Below, piece after piece: positions 9,762 through 17,926 of a DNA stretch of 40,901 bases. Made by a program: the position numbers and the translations under genes. The notes under the pieces are model-generated. The model was not told where the DNA came from. It saw nothing but the letters and a program-made list of their open reading frames with translations, and made no database searches. The DNA is from a virus. Within the stretch, counting starts at the first letter, position 1; every line of letters starts with the position of its first letter. The stretch lies in the IMG/VR virus record IMGVR_UViG_3300031857_000455, positions 1 to 40,901 of that record; one strand, written 5' to 3'.

Positions 9762-12700
9762 TTAAATAACTCCTACTCTTCCTTTGGCTATTGAGAATAT
9801 GTTCCTTATAGATATATATCCACTTTCAGAACCGTTACTTATTGAAGTTGTTGTAATTCCAGAAAGTCTAAGTCTTTTTATAATGGAACTAACATTAATT
9901 TTCTCAGCAACTGTAAATTCTACAGCAGATAAGTCTGGTGAAACTGAGTGATTAACCAATTTCACCACATCTCCTGTTGAAATACCACTAAACTGAGTAT
10001 AATCACTTAAAGTAATAGTGTAATTTGTTGCTCCAGCTCCAATTGTGCTCCAAGTTCCAGTGCCAATTCCAATTGTAGTTGTGAAACCAGTTGGTTGAGA
10101 TAAAAATTCTTTAGCAATAATATCGTATCCAAGTGCTGAAGTTAAACCAAGAGTTGATGTTTGTGCGGATGTGAGACTCAATTGAATGTAACCATTCTGT
10201 CTCCCAAAAGTTCCTGTATCTGGAGTTGTTATATTAAAGTTTAAGAAACGATCTCCAAGAGTCTCATTTGTGGTTCCTTGACCAACGACAGTTCCAATTC
10301 CTGCAGAAACAATAGAAACCTGACTGCTACTAATATCTTTGGCATCACCATCTTCAACATAAAGAAATACTGGACTATTAAATGTTACACCTCTTTGGAT
10401 TGTTAGATTTACTGAATTGTAATCACTATCGTAAATATCTGGTGTTGGAATCCACTCATCAGCTGGTCCAAGAATGATATTGTTTGTGGTTGTGATCTTA
10501 CCAGAAGCATAAGTTCTAAGTCCTGTTCCACAGTTTCTAATGATATTTCCTCCTGTTGAAACTACAGAAGTGACCGATAAATCAACAGGTCCAGGATAAT
10601 TTTCAAATAAACAATCATTTACTCTCAATGTTTCTGATTCTTGTGCATTTAATGGTTGGAATGGATATCTATCAGTAATACAACCATCAACAAATTCTGA
10701 ATCTTCTATAGAAAGTCTATATGAATCATAAATGTACAGACCATTTCCAGTAGAATTTCTAATCTCAACATTTTTGATAAGGGATGAAGTTATTTGTGGA
10801 AAATAAGCAATGTAATTATTAATTTCATCAGCATATAAAATATTATTTCCAGAATTTCCATCAATTGTCAAATCTTTAATAGTAACGTCAGTTGGATTTG
10901 TAGTTCCAACTCCAACTACTGCCGCATTTAAATCTAGAGAATTCCCACCACCATCTGTCAAATCTGTTGCAAAATACTGTGATTTAATAACTGTATTTTT
11001 TCCATTACCACGTAGAGTAAATCTAGAAGGTATTGTAATATTATTTGTATAGTAAGTTCCACTTGGAATATTGAGATTATTTCCACCTAAGGAAATTGTG
11101 GAATCAATTGCTTGTTTAAAGGCATATGTATTATCATGAACCACCTTAATACTGTTGGTTGAATTCCAACTGTATTTTCCACTTAATATAATAGAACTTG
11201 ATCCAACTGCAACTATACCATCAATTGCCCATCCTCTTCTAAATGTAGCAACTCCCACATTTGGGAAATGAATTTGATCACTTGTATATTCATTTAAACT
11301 TCCTTTTACAGACCATGCAGTTTTTTCAAAAAGACCATAATCTATCCATGTAATTCCAGATGTGGAGGATTGAAGTTCCTTTGGTCCAAGAATAGCTACA
11401 AGTTTTGAATTATTAATGTTTGCAATGCCACCAGATCCAGATTTTTGCTCACGATACACTAATAAACCATAATTAGTATTTGTTCTAGAAAGAGTTAATG
11501 TAATATTATTTAAATCGTTCCAATTTTCAATTGATTCCATTCCAATCCCCGAAGTTGGGTTGATTTGTGCCGATGGTCCAACTTTTCCATTTCTTATATG
11601 ATATTGTGCAACCCAATAGAAATAAGTTGAAGTAGTTGCTGAAGTTCCAACCTTTACGGCACTAGATCCTGCTGGTAAATTTTCAATAAGAGTATTATCA
11701 TTAAAATCAGTCACTCCAAAAACTTTAACTTTTTGACCCGCTAAAAACTTAGATGTAGAAATGCCAGTGATTTCAAGGCGATCATTTACAGTTGATCCAG
11801 TTCCAACATAAATTGTTGGGTCATTACTAACTCCAAAACTTGTAAGGTTGGATATTTCTAAATTATTAGAATCAACTAGTTCATAACCACTCGCATTACT
11901 ATTGACTCTTAAAACACGACCTTGAGCAAAAGTTGGTTCACTAGTTTGAGGAAGATCACTCAACTTAAAGTTATCATATCTTGTAGCACGAATTGCATTT
12001 GAAACATCAATTGTATTCGCTCTAACTTCTTTGCTGAAGGTTACTGGACCATCAAACTGAGAAAGTATTGTTCCAGATAAACCACCTTCAACAAGAATTC
12101 TCTTCTTAACAGTAATTTCATCAAAAACAGAATTAAGAGCACTTGGATCTTCTCCTGTGATAGTTGGGCTTGGTATATCAAAGGAAATAAGTTCACCACT
12201 TGCTGAAGAAGTCTTGGTGTTTCCGTTAAAAATATCACCAGCATTATTCATACCACTATAAACAACAATTCCACAAGAACGTTTTTGTGAATTTGCCAAG
12301 AAATTCTCTTCATCACTTAATGTCTTAACTTGTACTTGAGGTAAACCTGTGGAATAGTTTCCAGGTCCATAACCAAGATATTCAAATGTATGACCAGAAG
12401 CGCGGAGAATTGATGGTCTACGAAGTTCTACTGGTAATGGGTTAATTTTACGAATTAGAGAACTTGCATCATGAGTTTCTTGAACTGTTCCAAAAACTCC
12501 ACGAATAACAGATGCAGTAGAATTATTATTACTACTGGTAACTCTCATGATTTCATTATCAATTTGAATGTAAGAACCAAGAGGAAGTTTTTTACTTGTT
12601 CCAATTCCAGAAGAACTAATATTAATGGTTGTTTGAGTTGTAATTCCTGCAGTCAAAGTAAATGAATCTTTCGAATAGAAAGAAACTTGTCTAATTCCAT

Positions 12701-15700
12701 AATTTTCATTTGAACTATCTGAAGAACCTTCATTTGAAGATAATCCGTGCTTTAATACAAATCCATTAGGTGCTGAAATTTGTTTATTGGTAATAGTTGT
12801 AAATTCATTATAACTTAGTCTATCTTTTACAATATATTCACCCAAATTATTATAATTTGAATCTATGATTTGGAATCTATTTCCAGATAATAATCCGTGT
12901 GCTCTGGTTGTTCTAAACGTAGTAATTCCTGTAAAACTATTATATGGACTTAACAATATGGGCGCTGAAGGTCCCACATTAAACATAGATTGTGTTGCTA
13001 AAATATTTGGATCACCAGATGTTCTTCCAACAGCAATTTGTGTAGATGATATGACAGATGTAATTACATGATGAGTACTCGAAGTAGTACCTACACCTAT
13101 AAACTGAACAACATCACCAATATTTGTTGAAATTCCAGCATTAGTAATTGTATATCTTGCAGCACCATCTCCTGTACCAATAGAAGTTTGATCAAAGTAT
13201 AATCCAGTTGCACTGTATCCAGAACCTGGTGCTATAATATCAACAGATGTGACTTGAGTACTAGAAACAACGACTTTCGCAGTGGCACCATTCCAAGTTC
13301 CAGTTTGAGAGTTATTTAAAAGTTTTACATTATAGTAAGTTCCATTATTATATCCACTACCTGCAGTGATTGTTCCAGTATTAATACCAGCAAATCCATG
13401 GAATCTTGAGAATGTAATTGTAGATATACCAGATCCATTTACAACTGAGGAAATTGTAATACCAAGTCCAACAGATTTTAGTAAAAGATCAGCACTTTCT
13501 TTAGTAATGCTCTTTTTCAACTCATTTGTAACTACCGCACCAATAGGTGATCGTTTTGCAAACGTTTTCGCTGCTGGTGGATTTGAATCTGCATTATCTC
13601 TGTCTAATTCTGGATATAGATTAGATAATGGTTGTCCAAATTTGAGAGTTGTAAATTCATCACTTATTGCATTATTAGAATTTAAAACATATACGTGATA
13701 GATTCCATCTTGTTGGTTATAAACATATGGAGAAATTACTTCACTTCTATAAACAAATAAATTATTTCTTAAATCATTTTTTTCAAATCTTGGAAGATTT
13801 GTACTTCTAATTCCTACATTATGTGTAAACGATCCAACATTACGCGATAATCCATTTATATCAGTTGTTGAATATTGGAATGTATAAGCATCCTGTATAC
13901 CAGTAACCTCAAATCTACCATTATAACCACTATTTCCTATTCCAGAAATATTTGTTGAAGATTGTACATTTTTAACACTAACAATATCTCCAATTTGAAG
14001 ACTGTGGGGAAGTTCTGCTAGTATTGTAACAGTACCAGAACTTTGTGAACAAGTCGTAATGAATCTAGGATTTTTGTTATACTCATAATCAGTGCTACCA
14101 ATACTTGTTCTAGTAAAGTCGGTATTACTTCTAGCACCAGTTGAACTAGATTCCTGAATTACAAATCCATTTTCTGGATTTCTAGCATTTTCTTGTTCTT
14201 TTGGAATTACAAGACGGAACTTATAAAGTTTTTCATCTAAACTTCTTTGGTCAATGTAACGCCTAACATAAGATGGTGTTCTATTTGTAGCATACTCTGG
14301 TACTAAATTATTAGCAAAAGCACTGTAAATTCCGCTATTTACCTCTACGTGTATAAACCAGTTGTTGTTTTGTGGATCATATTGAATTGGAGATCCTAAA
14401 TCGCCAGCGTCTTTATCAGAAACTCTACTTAAAATTTTAAGATTTGTTCCACCATAAACTTGTATCGCTTGCCCCTGAAAAGCATTTGTAACAGTTGATG
14501 CTAGTTTTACAGTATTGTCATCTCCATTGTTAATGATATAATAATTATTGTTTTGAATAATATTTTCTGGCAGATCCCCAATATCACTTACAATTTTTAC
14601 TCTTTCTCCAGTAAGTAACTTATTTGATCCAATGGTAAATGAATTAGAAGTTGGACCAGAAGTAACTCGATGTAATTTTACTGAACTTGTAGATCCCAAT
14701 GCTGTAGTCAAACCACTTTCGGCAATTTGATTGTCGCACATATAAACAGGAGCAGTATATGTGCTTGAACCTGTTGTTAGATAAAGTATATCTCCTCCTC
14801 TTGCACCAATTCTATATCCTTGAGATTGTGAAGGTGGTAAAGTATTAAGAGAATCAAATCCATAAAGATAAAGATGACTTGAAATTCCAACTGTTTTTGT
14901 TAATACTTCATCAAATGATAACCATTGAATATCATCTTCATCTTCTCCAATAGACCTTGGTGGAATAATAGAAGTGATAAATGATTTATTATCCTTACTA
15001 AATGCTTCTGCTTTAAATCCTTCGGAAGATAATGAAAATTGTCCAAAGTTAGAGTTAGAGTTTGTAATCGATGCGTCACCACCAGATTTTACATCAAAGT
15101 GCTTGTTAAATCCAATGGCAAAAACTGAAACAATTTGAATAAATCCATCATTCGAAATTTTAATATGACTGGTTTCCCATCCATTTCGATAAACGGCATC
15201 TGAATCTAAGTGATAAACCTTTGTAGAATCTGTTTGAGATGCTCCTTCTGGCAACTGAGATCCGTTGACAGTAGTATAATTGACTCCTTGATATGACCTC
15301 GAAACTTTGTCATACTTTACAAAAGCACGATCATCTTTTTGTAAAGAAATTGCAGTGAATTGTGCAACAACAGTACTTCTAAATCCAGAAGATTTGCTAC
15401 CATCTGCATGAAGACCGTTCATTCCCCATACAGAACGGAGAGAGCAGTTAAAGATATATGGAGATGCTCCAGAAACAGTATCAGTTTCAACAGTAACTGT
15501 TGCACCAACAGCACTTGGACTTGGATTAATACCTGGATAAGATGCAAGTGATGGTAGTAAATAGGTGAATGTTGTAGAACTTGTAACGTTTTGAACTGTT
15601 GTGGAAATATTATAAGGATAGGTAACTCCAGATCCACTGACACCCTTAATTTTAATTGGAGTTCCTTGATTTAATTTATGAGGAGTTGCTGTTGTAACTG

Positions 15701-16610
15701 TTACAATACTTGTTGCAGCGGATCCATTTCCAGAAATAATTGATGAGATAGAAATAGGATCTGATGCAAATGCTCCAACAATTTCCCACTCTTGATTTTT
15801 CTTATTGAATCCTTCAGAAGAACTTGGAAACTTTTGATCAATACTACGATATGAATTATAAGCATTTGATAGCTTACTGTAATACATATCAAGGTCTGTG
15901 AGACCATACGATGCAATTGAATTTACTCCATCACAAAATTCAAAACAGGTTAATTTATGGTGAGAAAACTCTGGCGTTGCTGTGAAAGTCGCACCATAAT
16001 TATCTGGATTTGTATAAACTAATCCTGTAGGGTCAGCATCAAAAAGAGAAAACTGCCAGAAATAACAACCACCAGTAATTCTAAAAATCGCAGAGTTTGG
16101 TGTTGTTGGATCTGTTGGGTTTGGAACGTACTTGGGGCGAAGTTTAGTTTTTCTAAGATCTAAACCAACAATAGATGTTCCTCTTGGAACTACAACTCCA
16201 CCATAAAAACTATTAAATTTATAAAGAATATTATCTTCTTGTGTTAGGTCAAAATTAGAATCTAGACCAAGAGAAAGTACTGAAGAAGCTAAAACTCCAG
16301 CTCCACCTGCTCTAGAAACTGCAAATGCTGATCCACTATTGTCATAAATTGCATAACCAGGTCTATTATCAACGAGGTATTCCCCAGGAAACAGAAGAAT
16401 TGTAGTTTTTTCAATTAAATCATTACTATTTCCTTTTACATATGAAAATCTTGCTGCCTCTAACAGTGCTCTTTGAATTGTTTTAAATGGTTGGGCAAGA
16501 GAATTGCCTTCATTTGTAATAGCATCTGTCGCATCAAGATCATTTGGGTTTACATAAAGAATGCGACCTTCAGTATTTTTGATAAAGTTATCCAGCTTGT
16601 TCAGAGGCAT
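9762..16610 (-). CDS. Giant beta-helix virion protein (2282 aa), probable long fibre or wedge extension
   Basis: The longest gene in the window. Residues about 15-260 look like a pectin-lyase-type right-handed beta-helix that opens with ILYVNPNDLDATDAITNEG and QPFKTIQRALLEAARF. A second beta-helix spans about 1830-2060 (LNIPSGTYYTNNITIPSRF, then repeated NN/DG turns). Between them are several PH(G/K)L..G..I modules (about 303, 862, 1065, 1232) and a YDG-like repeat pair, GSGYNNGTYYNV and GSGYSATGLYF (about 1090-1140). There is no catalytic triad I can name, so binding or cleavage of surface polysaccharide remains possible but unproven. A late motif (CATAAATA, 16642-16649) lies 32 nt before the start. 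Homologous giant proteins are virion components in marine T4-like cyanophages. Confidence 0.8.
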   Translation of the reverse strand: MPLNKLDNFIKNTEGRILYVNPNDLDATDAITNEGNSLAQPFKTIQRALLEAARFSYVKGNSNDLIEKTTILLFPGEYLVDNRPGYAIYDNSGSAFAVSRAGGAGVLASSVLSLGLDSNFDLTQEDNILYKFNSFYGGVVVPRGTSIVGLDLRKTKLRPKYVPNPTDPTTPNSAIFRITGGCYFWQFSLFDADPTGLVYTNPDNYGATFTATPEFSHHKLTCFEFCDGVNSIASYGLTDLDMYYSKLSNAYNSYRSIDQKFPSSSEGFNKKNQEWEIVGAFASDPISISSIISGNGSAATSIVTVTTATPHKLNQGTPIKIKGVSGSGVTYPYNISTTVQNVTSSTTFTYLLPSLASYPGINPSPSAVGATVTVETDTVSGASPYIFNCSLRSVWGMNGLHADGSKSSGFRSTVVAQFTAISLQKDDRAFVKYDKVSRSYQGVNYTTVNGSQLPEGASQTDSTKVYHLDSDAVYRNGWETSHIKISNDGFIQIVSVFAIGFNKHFDVKSGGDASITNSNSNFGQFSLSSEGFKAEAFSKDNKSFITSIIPPRSIGEDEDDIQWLSFDEVLTKTVGISSHLYLYGFDSLNTLPPSQSQGYRIGARGGDILYLTTGSSTYTAPVYMCDNQIAESGLTTALGSTSSVKLHRVTSGPTSNSFTIGSNKLLTGERVKIVSDIGDLPENIIQNNNYYIINNGDDNTVKLASTVTNAFQGQAIQVYGGTNLKILSRVSDKDAGDLGSPIQYDPQNNNWFIHVEVNSGIYSAFANNLVPEYATNRTPSYVRRYIDQRSLDEKLYKFRLVIPKEQENARNPENGFVIQESSSTGARSNTDFTRTSIGSTDYEYNKNPRFITTCSQSSGTVTILAELPHSLQIGDIVSVKNVQSSTNISGIGNSGYNGRFEVTGIQDAYTFQYSTTDINGLSRNVGSFTHNVGIRSTNLPRFEKNDLRNNLFVYRSEVISPYVYNQQDGIYHVYVLNSNNAISDEFTTLKFGQPLSNLYPELDRDNADSNPPAAKTFAKRSPIGAVVTNELKKSITKESADLLLKSVGLGITISSVVNGSGISTITFSRFHGFAGINTGTITAGSGYNNGTYYNVKLLNNSQTGTWNGATAKVVVSSTQVTSVDIIAPGSGYSATGLYFDQTSIGTGDGAARYTITNAGISTNIGDVVQFIGVGTTSSTHHVITSVISSTQIAVGRTSGDPNILATQSMFNVGPSAPILLSPYNSFTGITTFRTTRAHGLLSGNRFQIIDSNYNNLGEYIVKDRLSYNEFTTITNKQISAPNGFVLKHGLSSNEGSSDSSNENYGIRQVSFYSKDSFTLTAGITTQTTINISSSGIGTSKKLPLGSYIQIDNEIMRVTSSNNNSTASVIRGVFGTVQETHDASSLIRKINPLPVELRRPSILRASGHTFEYLGYGPGNYSTGLPQVQVKTLSDEENFLANSQKRSCGIVVYSGMNNAGDIFNGNTKTSSASGELISFDIPSPTITGEDPSALNSVFDEITVKKRILVEGGLSGTILSQFDGPVTFSKEVRANTIDVSNAIRATRYDNFKLSDLPQTSEPTFAQGRVLRVNSNASGYELVDSNNLEISNLTSFGVSNDPTIYVGTGSTVNDRLEITGISTSKFLAGQKVKVFGVTDFNDNTLIENLPAGSSAVKVGTSATTSTYFYWVAQYHIRNGKVGPSAQINPTSGIGMESIENWNDLNNITLTLSRTNTNYGLLVYREQKSGSGGIANINNSKLVAILGPKELQSSTSGITWIDYGLFEKTAWSVKGSLNEYTSDQIHFPNVGVATFRRGWAIDGIVAVGSSSIILSGKYSWNSTNSIKVVHDNTYAFKQAIDSTISLGGNNLNIPSGTYYTNNITIPSRFTLRGNGKNTVIKSQYFATDLTDGGGNSLDLNAAVVGVGTTNPTDVTIKDLTIDGNSGNNILYADEINNYIAYFPQITSSLIKNVEIRNSTGNGLYIYDSYRLSIEDSEFVDGCITDRYPFQPLNAQESETLRVNDCLFENYPGPVDLSVTSVVSTGGNIIRNCGTGLRTYASGKITTTNNIILGPADEWIPTPDIYDSDYNSVNLTIQRGVTFNSPVFLYVEDGDAKDISSSQVSIVSAGIGTVVGQGTTNETLGDRFLNFNITTPDTGTFGRQNGYIQLSLTSAQTSTLGLTSALGYDIIAKEFLSQPTGFTTTIGIGTGTWSTIGAGATNYTITLSDYTQFSGISTGDVVKLVNHSVSPDLSAVEFTVAEKINVSSIIKRLRLSGITTTSISNGSESGYISIRNIFSIAKGRVGVI

Positions 16611-16641
16611 TGGATTATTACTTCTAAATTATTCTATGTTT

Positions 16642-16649
16642 TATTTATG
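16642..16649 (-). promoter_or_regulatory. Late promoter motif for the 2282-aa gene
   Basis: CATAAATA followed by AAAC on the minus strand, 32 nt upstream of the ATG at 16610 and 4 nt downstream of the preceding stop. Confidence 0.55.
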
Positions 16650-16652
16650 AAG

Positions 16653-16955
16653 TCAAACTTCACCACCATAGTCAAATTCAAGTTCATCTGGCAAATCTTC
16701 AGGGTTTTCTAACTCAACTGGAAAGAAGCAAGGATGTGCTTCTTCGTCTATAAGATAGAATGAGTTTCTATATAAGTCTTCTGGTTCGAATGTACGATAC
16801 TTATCCGCTTCTCTACAAAGTTCTTGATCATACAAATGACCATCAGGCAATTCATCAAACGTAAATGGAATCTCGTTAATGAAATACATCTTCACGATCA
16901 TACTGCCATTATTATACCAACAGTGTGCGTGAGTGATTTTGTATTTAAAAGACAT
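16653..16955 (-). CDS. Small acidic conserved phage protein (100 aa)
   Basis: I place the start at MSFKYKITHAHCW (16955) because the longer frame would run back into the 3' exon of the tRNA-Leu gene. The protein is acidic, with many D/E residues and the segment FEPEDLYRNSFYLIDEEAHP; it has no membrane segment. I do not recognise a function. It lies between the tRNA island and the late fibre operon. A late motif, AATAAATA at 16976-16983, stands about 20 nt before the start, so it may be expressed late while also being reached by read-through from the tRNA promoter. Confidence 0.6.
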   Translation of the reverse strand: MSFKYKITHAHCWYNNGSMIVKMYFINEIPFTFDELPDGHLYDQELCREADKYRTFEPEDLYRNSFYLIDEEAHPCFFPVELENPEDLPDELEFDYGGEV

Positions 16956-16975
16956 TGGGTTTTTCCAATATCTTA

Positions 16976-16983
16976 TATTTATT
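16976..16983 (-). promoter_or_regulatory. Late promoter motif before the 100-aa gene
   Basis: AATAAATA located directly after the 3' end of the tRNA-Leu gene (16989) and before the ATG at 16955. Confidence 0.45.
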
Positions 16984-16988
16984 TTAAG

Positions 16989-17270
16989 TAGGAGATGGGA
17001 GACTTGAACTCCCACGGGCATACGCCCAACAGATTTTCATACCACTATAGTTTTCACTACCCTTTCGGTTTGTGGTCTGGACTATACCTTCACCATACCT
17101 TTCGGTTTAGGTGTTCCCCGTCTAGTCTCTACACCTTCATCTTGCGATGCTTGGCTCGGTATTGCCATTTTACAGGTTTCACCGAATTTGAGGAATTACA
17201 CTCATAAAGTTTCCTAAATGAGGCTCAATTTTCATAAGTCTGGTGTGTCTACCGATTCCACCAATCTCCC
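16989..17270 (-). tRNA. trnL-UAA: tRNA-Leu(UAA), split by a group I intron
   Basis: The 5' exon (17270-17236, 35 nt) reads GGGAGATTG, then a D-arm identical to that of E. coli tRNA-Leu(UAA) as I recall it, then CCAGA-CTT. The 3' exon (17037-16989) begins AAAATCTG, followed by a class II long variable arm (GGGC-GTAT-GCCC), a T-arm with stem GGGAG/CTCCC and loop TTCAAGT, and acceptor strand ATCTCCT plus discriminator A. Joining the exons gives loop CTTAAAA with anticodon UAA. The acceptor has G1.U72 and the anticodon stem one C.U mismatch at its base, both slightly unusual. CCA is not encoded. The tRNA reads UUA, a codon expected to be frequent in this AT-rich phage. It has its own sigma70 promoter. 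Confidence 0.9.
17038..17235 (-). ncRNA. Group I intron (IC3-like) in tRNA-Leu(UAA), 198 nt, no ORF
   Basis: Insertion is between U34 and A35 of the anticodon, the site used by the cyanobacterial and plastid trnL-UAA intron. Read 5' to 3' I can assign: P1 (exon CUU with intron GAG in AAAATTGAGCC, giving the U.G pair at the splice site); P2 (CTCAT/ATGAG); P4 (TTCGG/CCGAG) with P5 ACC/GG; the J segment GAGCCAAGC; P6 CATC-GCAA-GATG with a GNRA loop; P7 GACTA/TAGTC; P8 ACC-GAAA-GGT; P9 TAGT-GAAA-ACTA inside a GACCAC/GTGGT pairing; and a terminal G (17038). The blocks GGTG.AGAGACT.GACGGG and AGCCAAGC match my memory of the Anabaena intron. Self-splicing is inferred. Confidence 0.9.
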
Positions 17271-17279
17271 AATAAGACC

Positions 17280-17308
17280 ATTATAACTCAAAGAATCATA
17301 ATAGTCAA
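17280..17308 (-). promoter_or_regulatory. Sigma70 promoter for tRNA-Leu
   Basis: TTGACT (17308-17303), 17-nt spacer, TATAAT (17285-17280). The expected start lies only a few nt before the tRNA 5' end at 17270. It sits between tRNA-CAU and tRNA-Leu, so tRNA-Leu can be transcribed separately. Confidence 0.75.
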
Positions 17309-17309
17309 G

Positions 17310-17382
17310 TGCCCCTTGCGTGGATCGAACACGCCTCAGCCGAATTATGAGTTCGGTGCATTCACCAGATTGCTAAAGGGGC
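17310..17382 (-). tRNA. tRNA with CAU anticodon (elongator Met, or Ile2)
   Basis: A 73-nt cloverleaf with perfect acceptor (GCCCCTT/AAGGGGC), D-stem GCA/TGC with GG in the loop, anticodon stem CCGAA/TTCGG with loop CTCATAA, 5-nt variable loop, and T-stem GCGTG/CACGC with loop TTCGATC. The discriminator is A; CCA is not encoded. The paired G1-C72 argues against an initiator tRNA. A CAU anticodon can be elongator Met or, if C34 is converted to lysidine, an Ile tRNA reading AUA; sequence inspection does not decide. Confidence 0.9.
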
Positions 17383-17386
17383 ATTC

Positions 17387-17409
17387 GCTATTCGCAAATA
17401 ACGAATAGC
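17387..17409 (-). other. Perfect 8-bp stem-loop between two tRNA genes
   Basis: GCTATTCG (17387-17394) and CGAATAGC (17402-17409) pair around a 7-nt loop. No U-tract follows, so it is not a standard terminator. It lies in the 29-nt spacer between tRNA-Ile and tRNA-CAU and could guide processing or protect ends; that is inference. Confidence 0.6.
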
Positions 17410-17411
17410 AA

Positions 17412-17483
17412 TAGGGATACTGGGAGTTGAACCCAGACTAACCCGTTATAAGCAGGCCGCTCTAACCATTAAGCTATACCCCC
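17412..17483 (-). tRNA. tRNA-Ile(UAU)
   Basis: A 72-nt cloverleaf: acceptor GGGGGTA/TATCCCT (two G.U pairs), D-arm GCTTAATGGTTAGAGC, anticodon stem GCCTG/CGGGT with loop CTTATAA (anticodon UAU), and T-arm CTGGG-TTCAACT-CCCAG. The discriminator is A and there is no encoded CCA. It would read AUA, a codon favoured by AT-rich phages. It is the first tRNA of the array, 16 nt after the stop of the 57-aa gene and on the same strand, so it is probably transcribed with it. Confidence 0.85.
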
Positions 17484-17499
17484 ATAAAAACTCAGAATA

Positions 17500-17673
17500 C
17501 TACTGAGCTTCGTTGTTCAACTCAGTGTGTATTCGTATGAGTTCATCATCATTATAGTTGCCGACAAGAACATTTCCAGTATTAGTTTCAAATAGAAAAG
17601 GGTCATCCTTTTCTATTTTTTCAAGATACTCATCAAAAGTTTCTTCTAAATTTTTAATAGTTGTCTTTTCCAT
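17500..17673 (-). CDS. Small protein, weakly similar in layout to Phd/YefM antitoxins (57 aa)
   Basis: I prefer the start MEKTTIKNLEETFDEYLEKI at 17673, which overlaps the upstream gene by 20 nt; an alternative ATG lies at 17691 and neither has a clear Shine-Dalgarno. The chain is very acidic. The order of elements (I..L...FDEYLEKIEKDDPFLFET..GNVLVG.Y.DDEL) recalls the N-terminal DNA-binding half of Phd/YefM proteins. No toxin gene is adjacent, so it could be a free-standing regulator, an anti-restriction type acidic protein, or unrelated. It is transcribed from the consensus promoter at 17889-17917 ahead of the tRNAs. Function unknown. Confidence 0.55.
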   Translation of the reverse strand: MEKTTIKNLEETFDEYLEKIEKDDPFLFETNTGNVLVGNYNDDELIRIHTELNNEAQ

Positions 17674-17863
17674 AGACTGCAAGATCAGCATATTTGATTT
17701 GTTCTGGATTAAGATTACTAGTTACAACGTCTAGCACATTCATAAACTCTTCAACGGTATCACATTCTACCATTTTTTCGTTTCCCTGGTCACTAAGAAG
17801 AAGGAAAGTGCGGGCGCATACATCAATCACAATGCCTTGTACGGTTTCTTGTGCGGTGCTCAT
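17654..17863 (-). CDS. Small hypothetical early protein (69 aa)
   Basis: A 69-aa protein (MSTAQETVQGIVIDVCART...) with one predicted beta-rich half and one helical half; no membrane segment and no motif I recognise. ATG at 17863 is preceded by GGAA at about 7 nt. It is the first gene behind a promoter that matches the sigma70 consensus exactly (17889-17917), so it is probably expressed early by the host polymerase. It overlaps the following small gene, indicating translational coupling. Confidence 0.6.
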   Translation of the reverse strand: MSTAQETVQGIVIDVCARTFLLLSDQGNEKMVECDTVEEFMNVLDVVTSNLNPEQIKYADLAVYGKDNY

Positions 17864-17888
17864 TCAGTGTTCCGTTGATTACCCCCAT

Positions 17889-17917
17889 ATTATAGGGGAT
17901 CCGGATCCTGGTGTCAA
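17889..17917 (-). promoter_or_regulatory. Perfect-consensus sigma70 promoter for the accessory/tRNA island
   Basis: TTGACA (17917-17912), exactly 17 nt, TATAAT (17894-17889). The spacer contains the palindrome GGATCCGGATCC, which could be an operator but may be chance. It drives the 69-aa and 57-aa genes and probably the tRNAs. Confidence 0.9.
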
Positions 17918-17926
17918 CCCCCATTT

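Noticed and set aside
16995-17207. 70-aa plus-strand frame
   Set aside because: Covers the tRNA-Leu 3' exon and the group I intron in antisense; structured RNA explains the sequence.
17038-17235. Homing endonuclease or ORF in the intron
   Set aside because: The 198-nt intron is filled by the catalytic core and has no meaningful frame.
17310-17382. Initiator tRNA
   Set aside because: G1-C72 is a normal pair; initiators lack it. The CAU anticodon therefore means elongator Met or Ile2.
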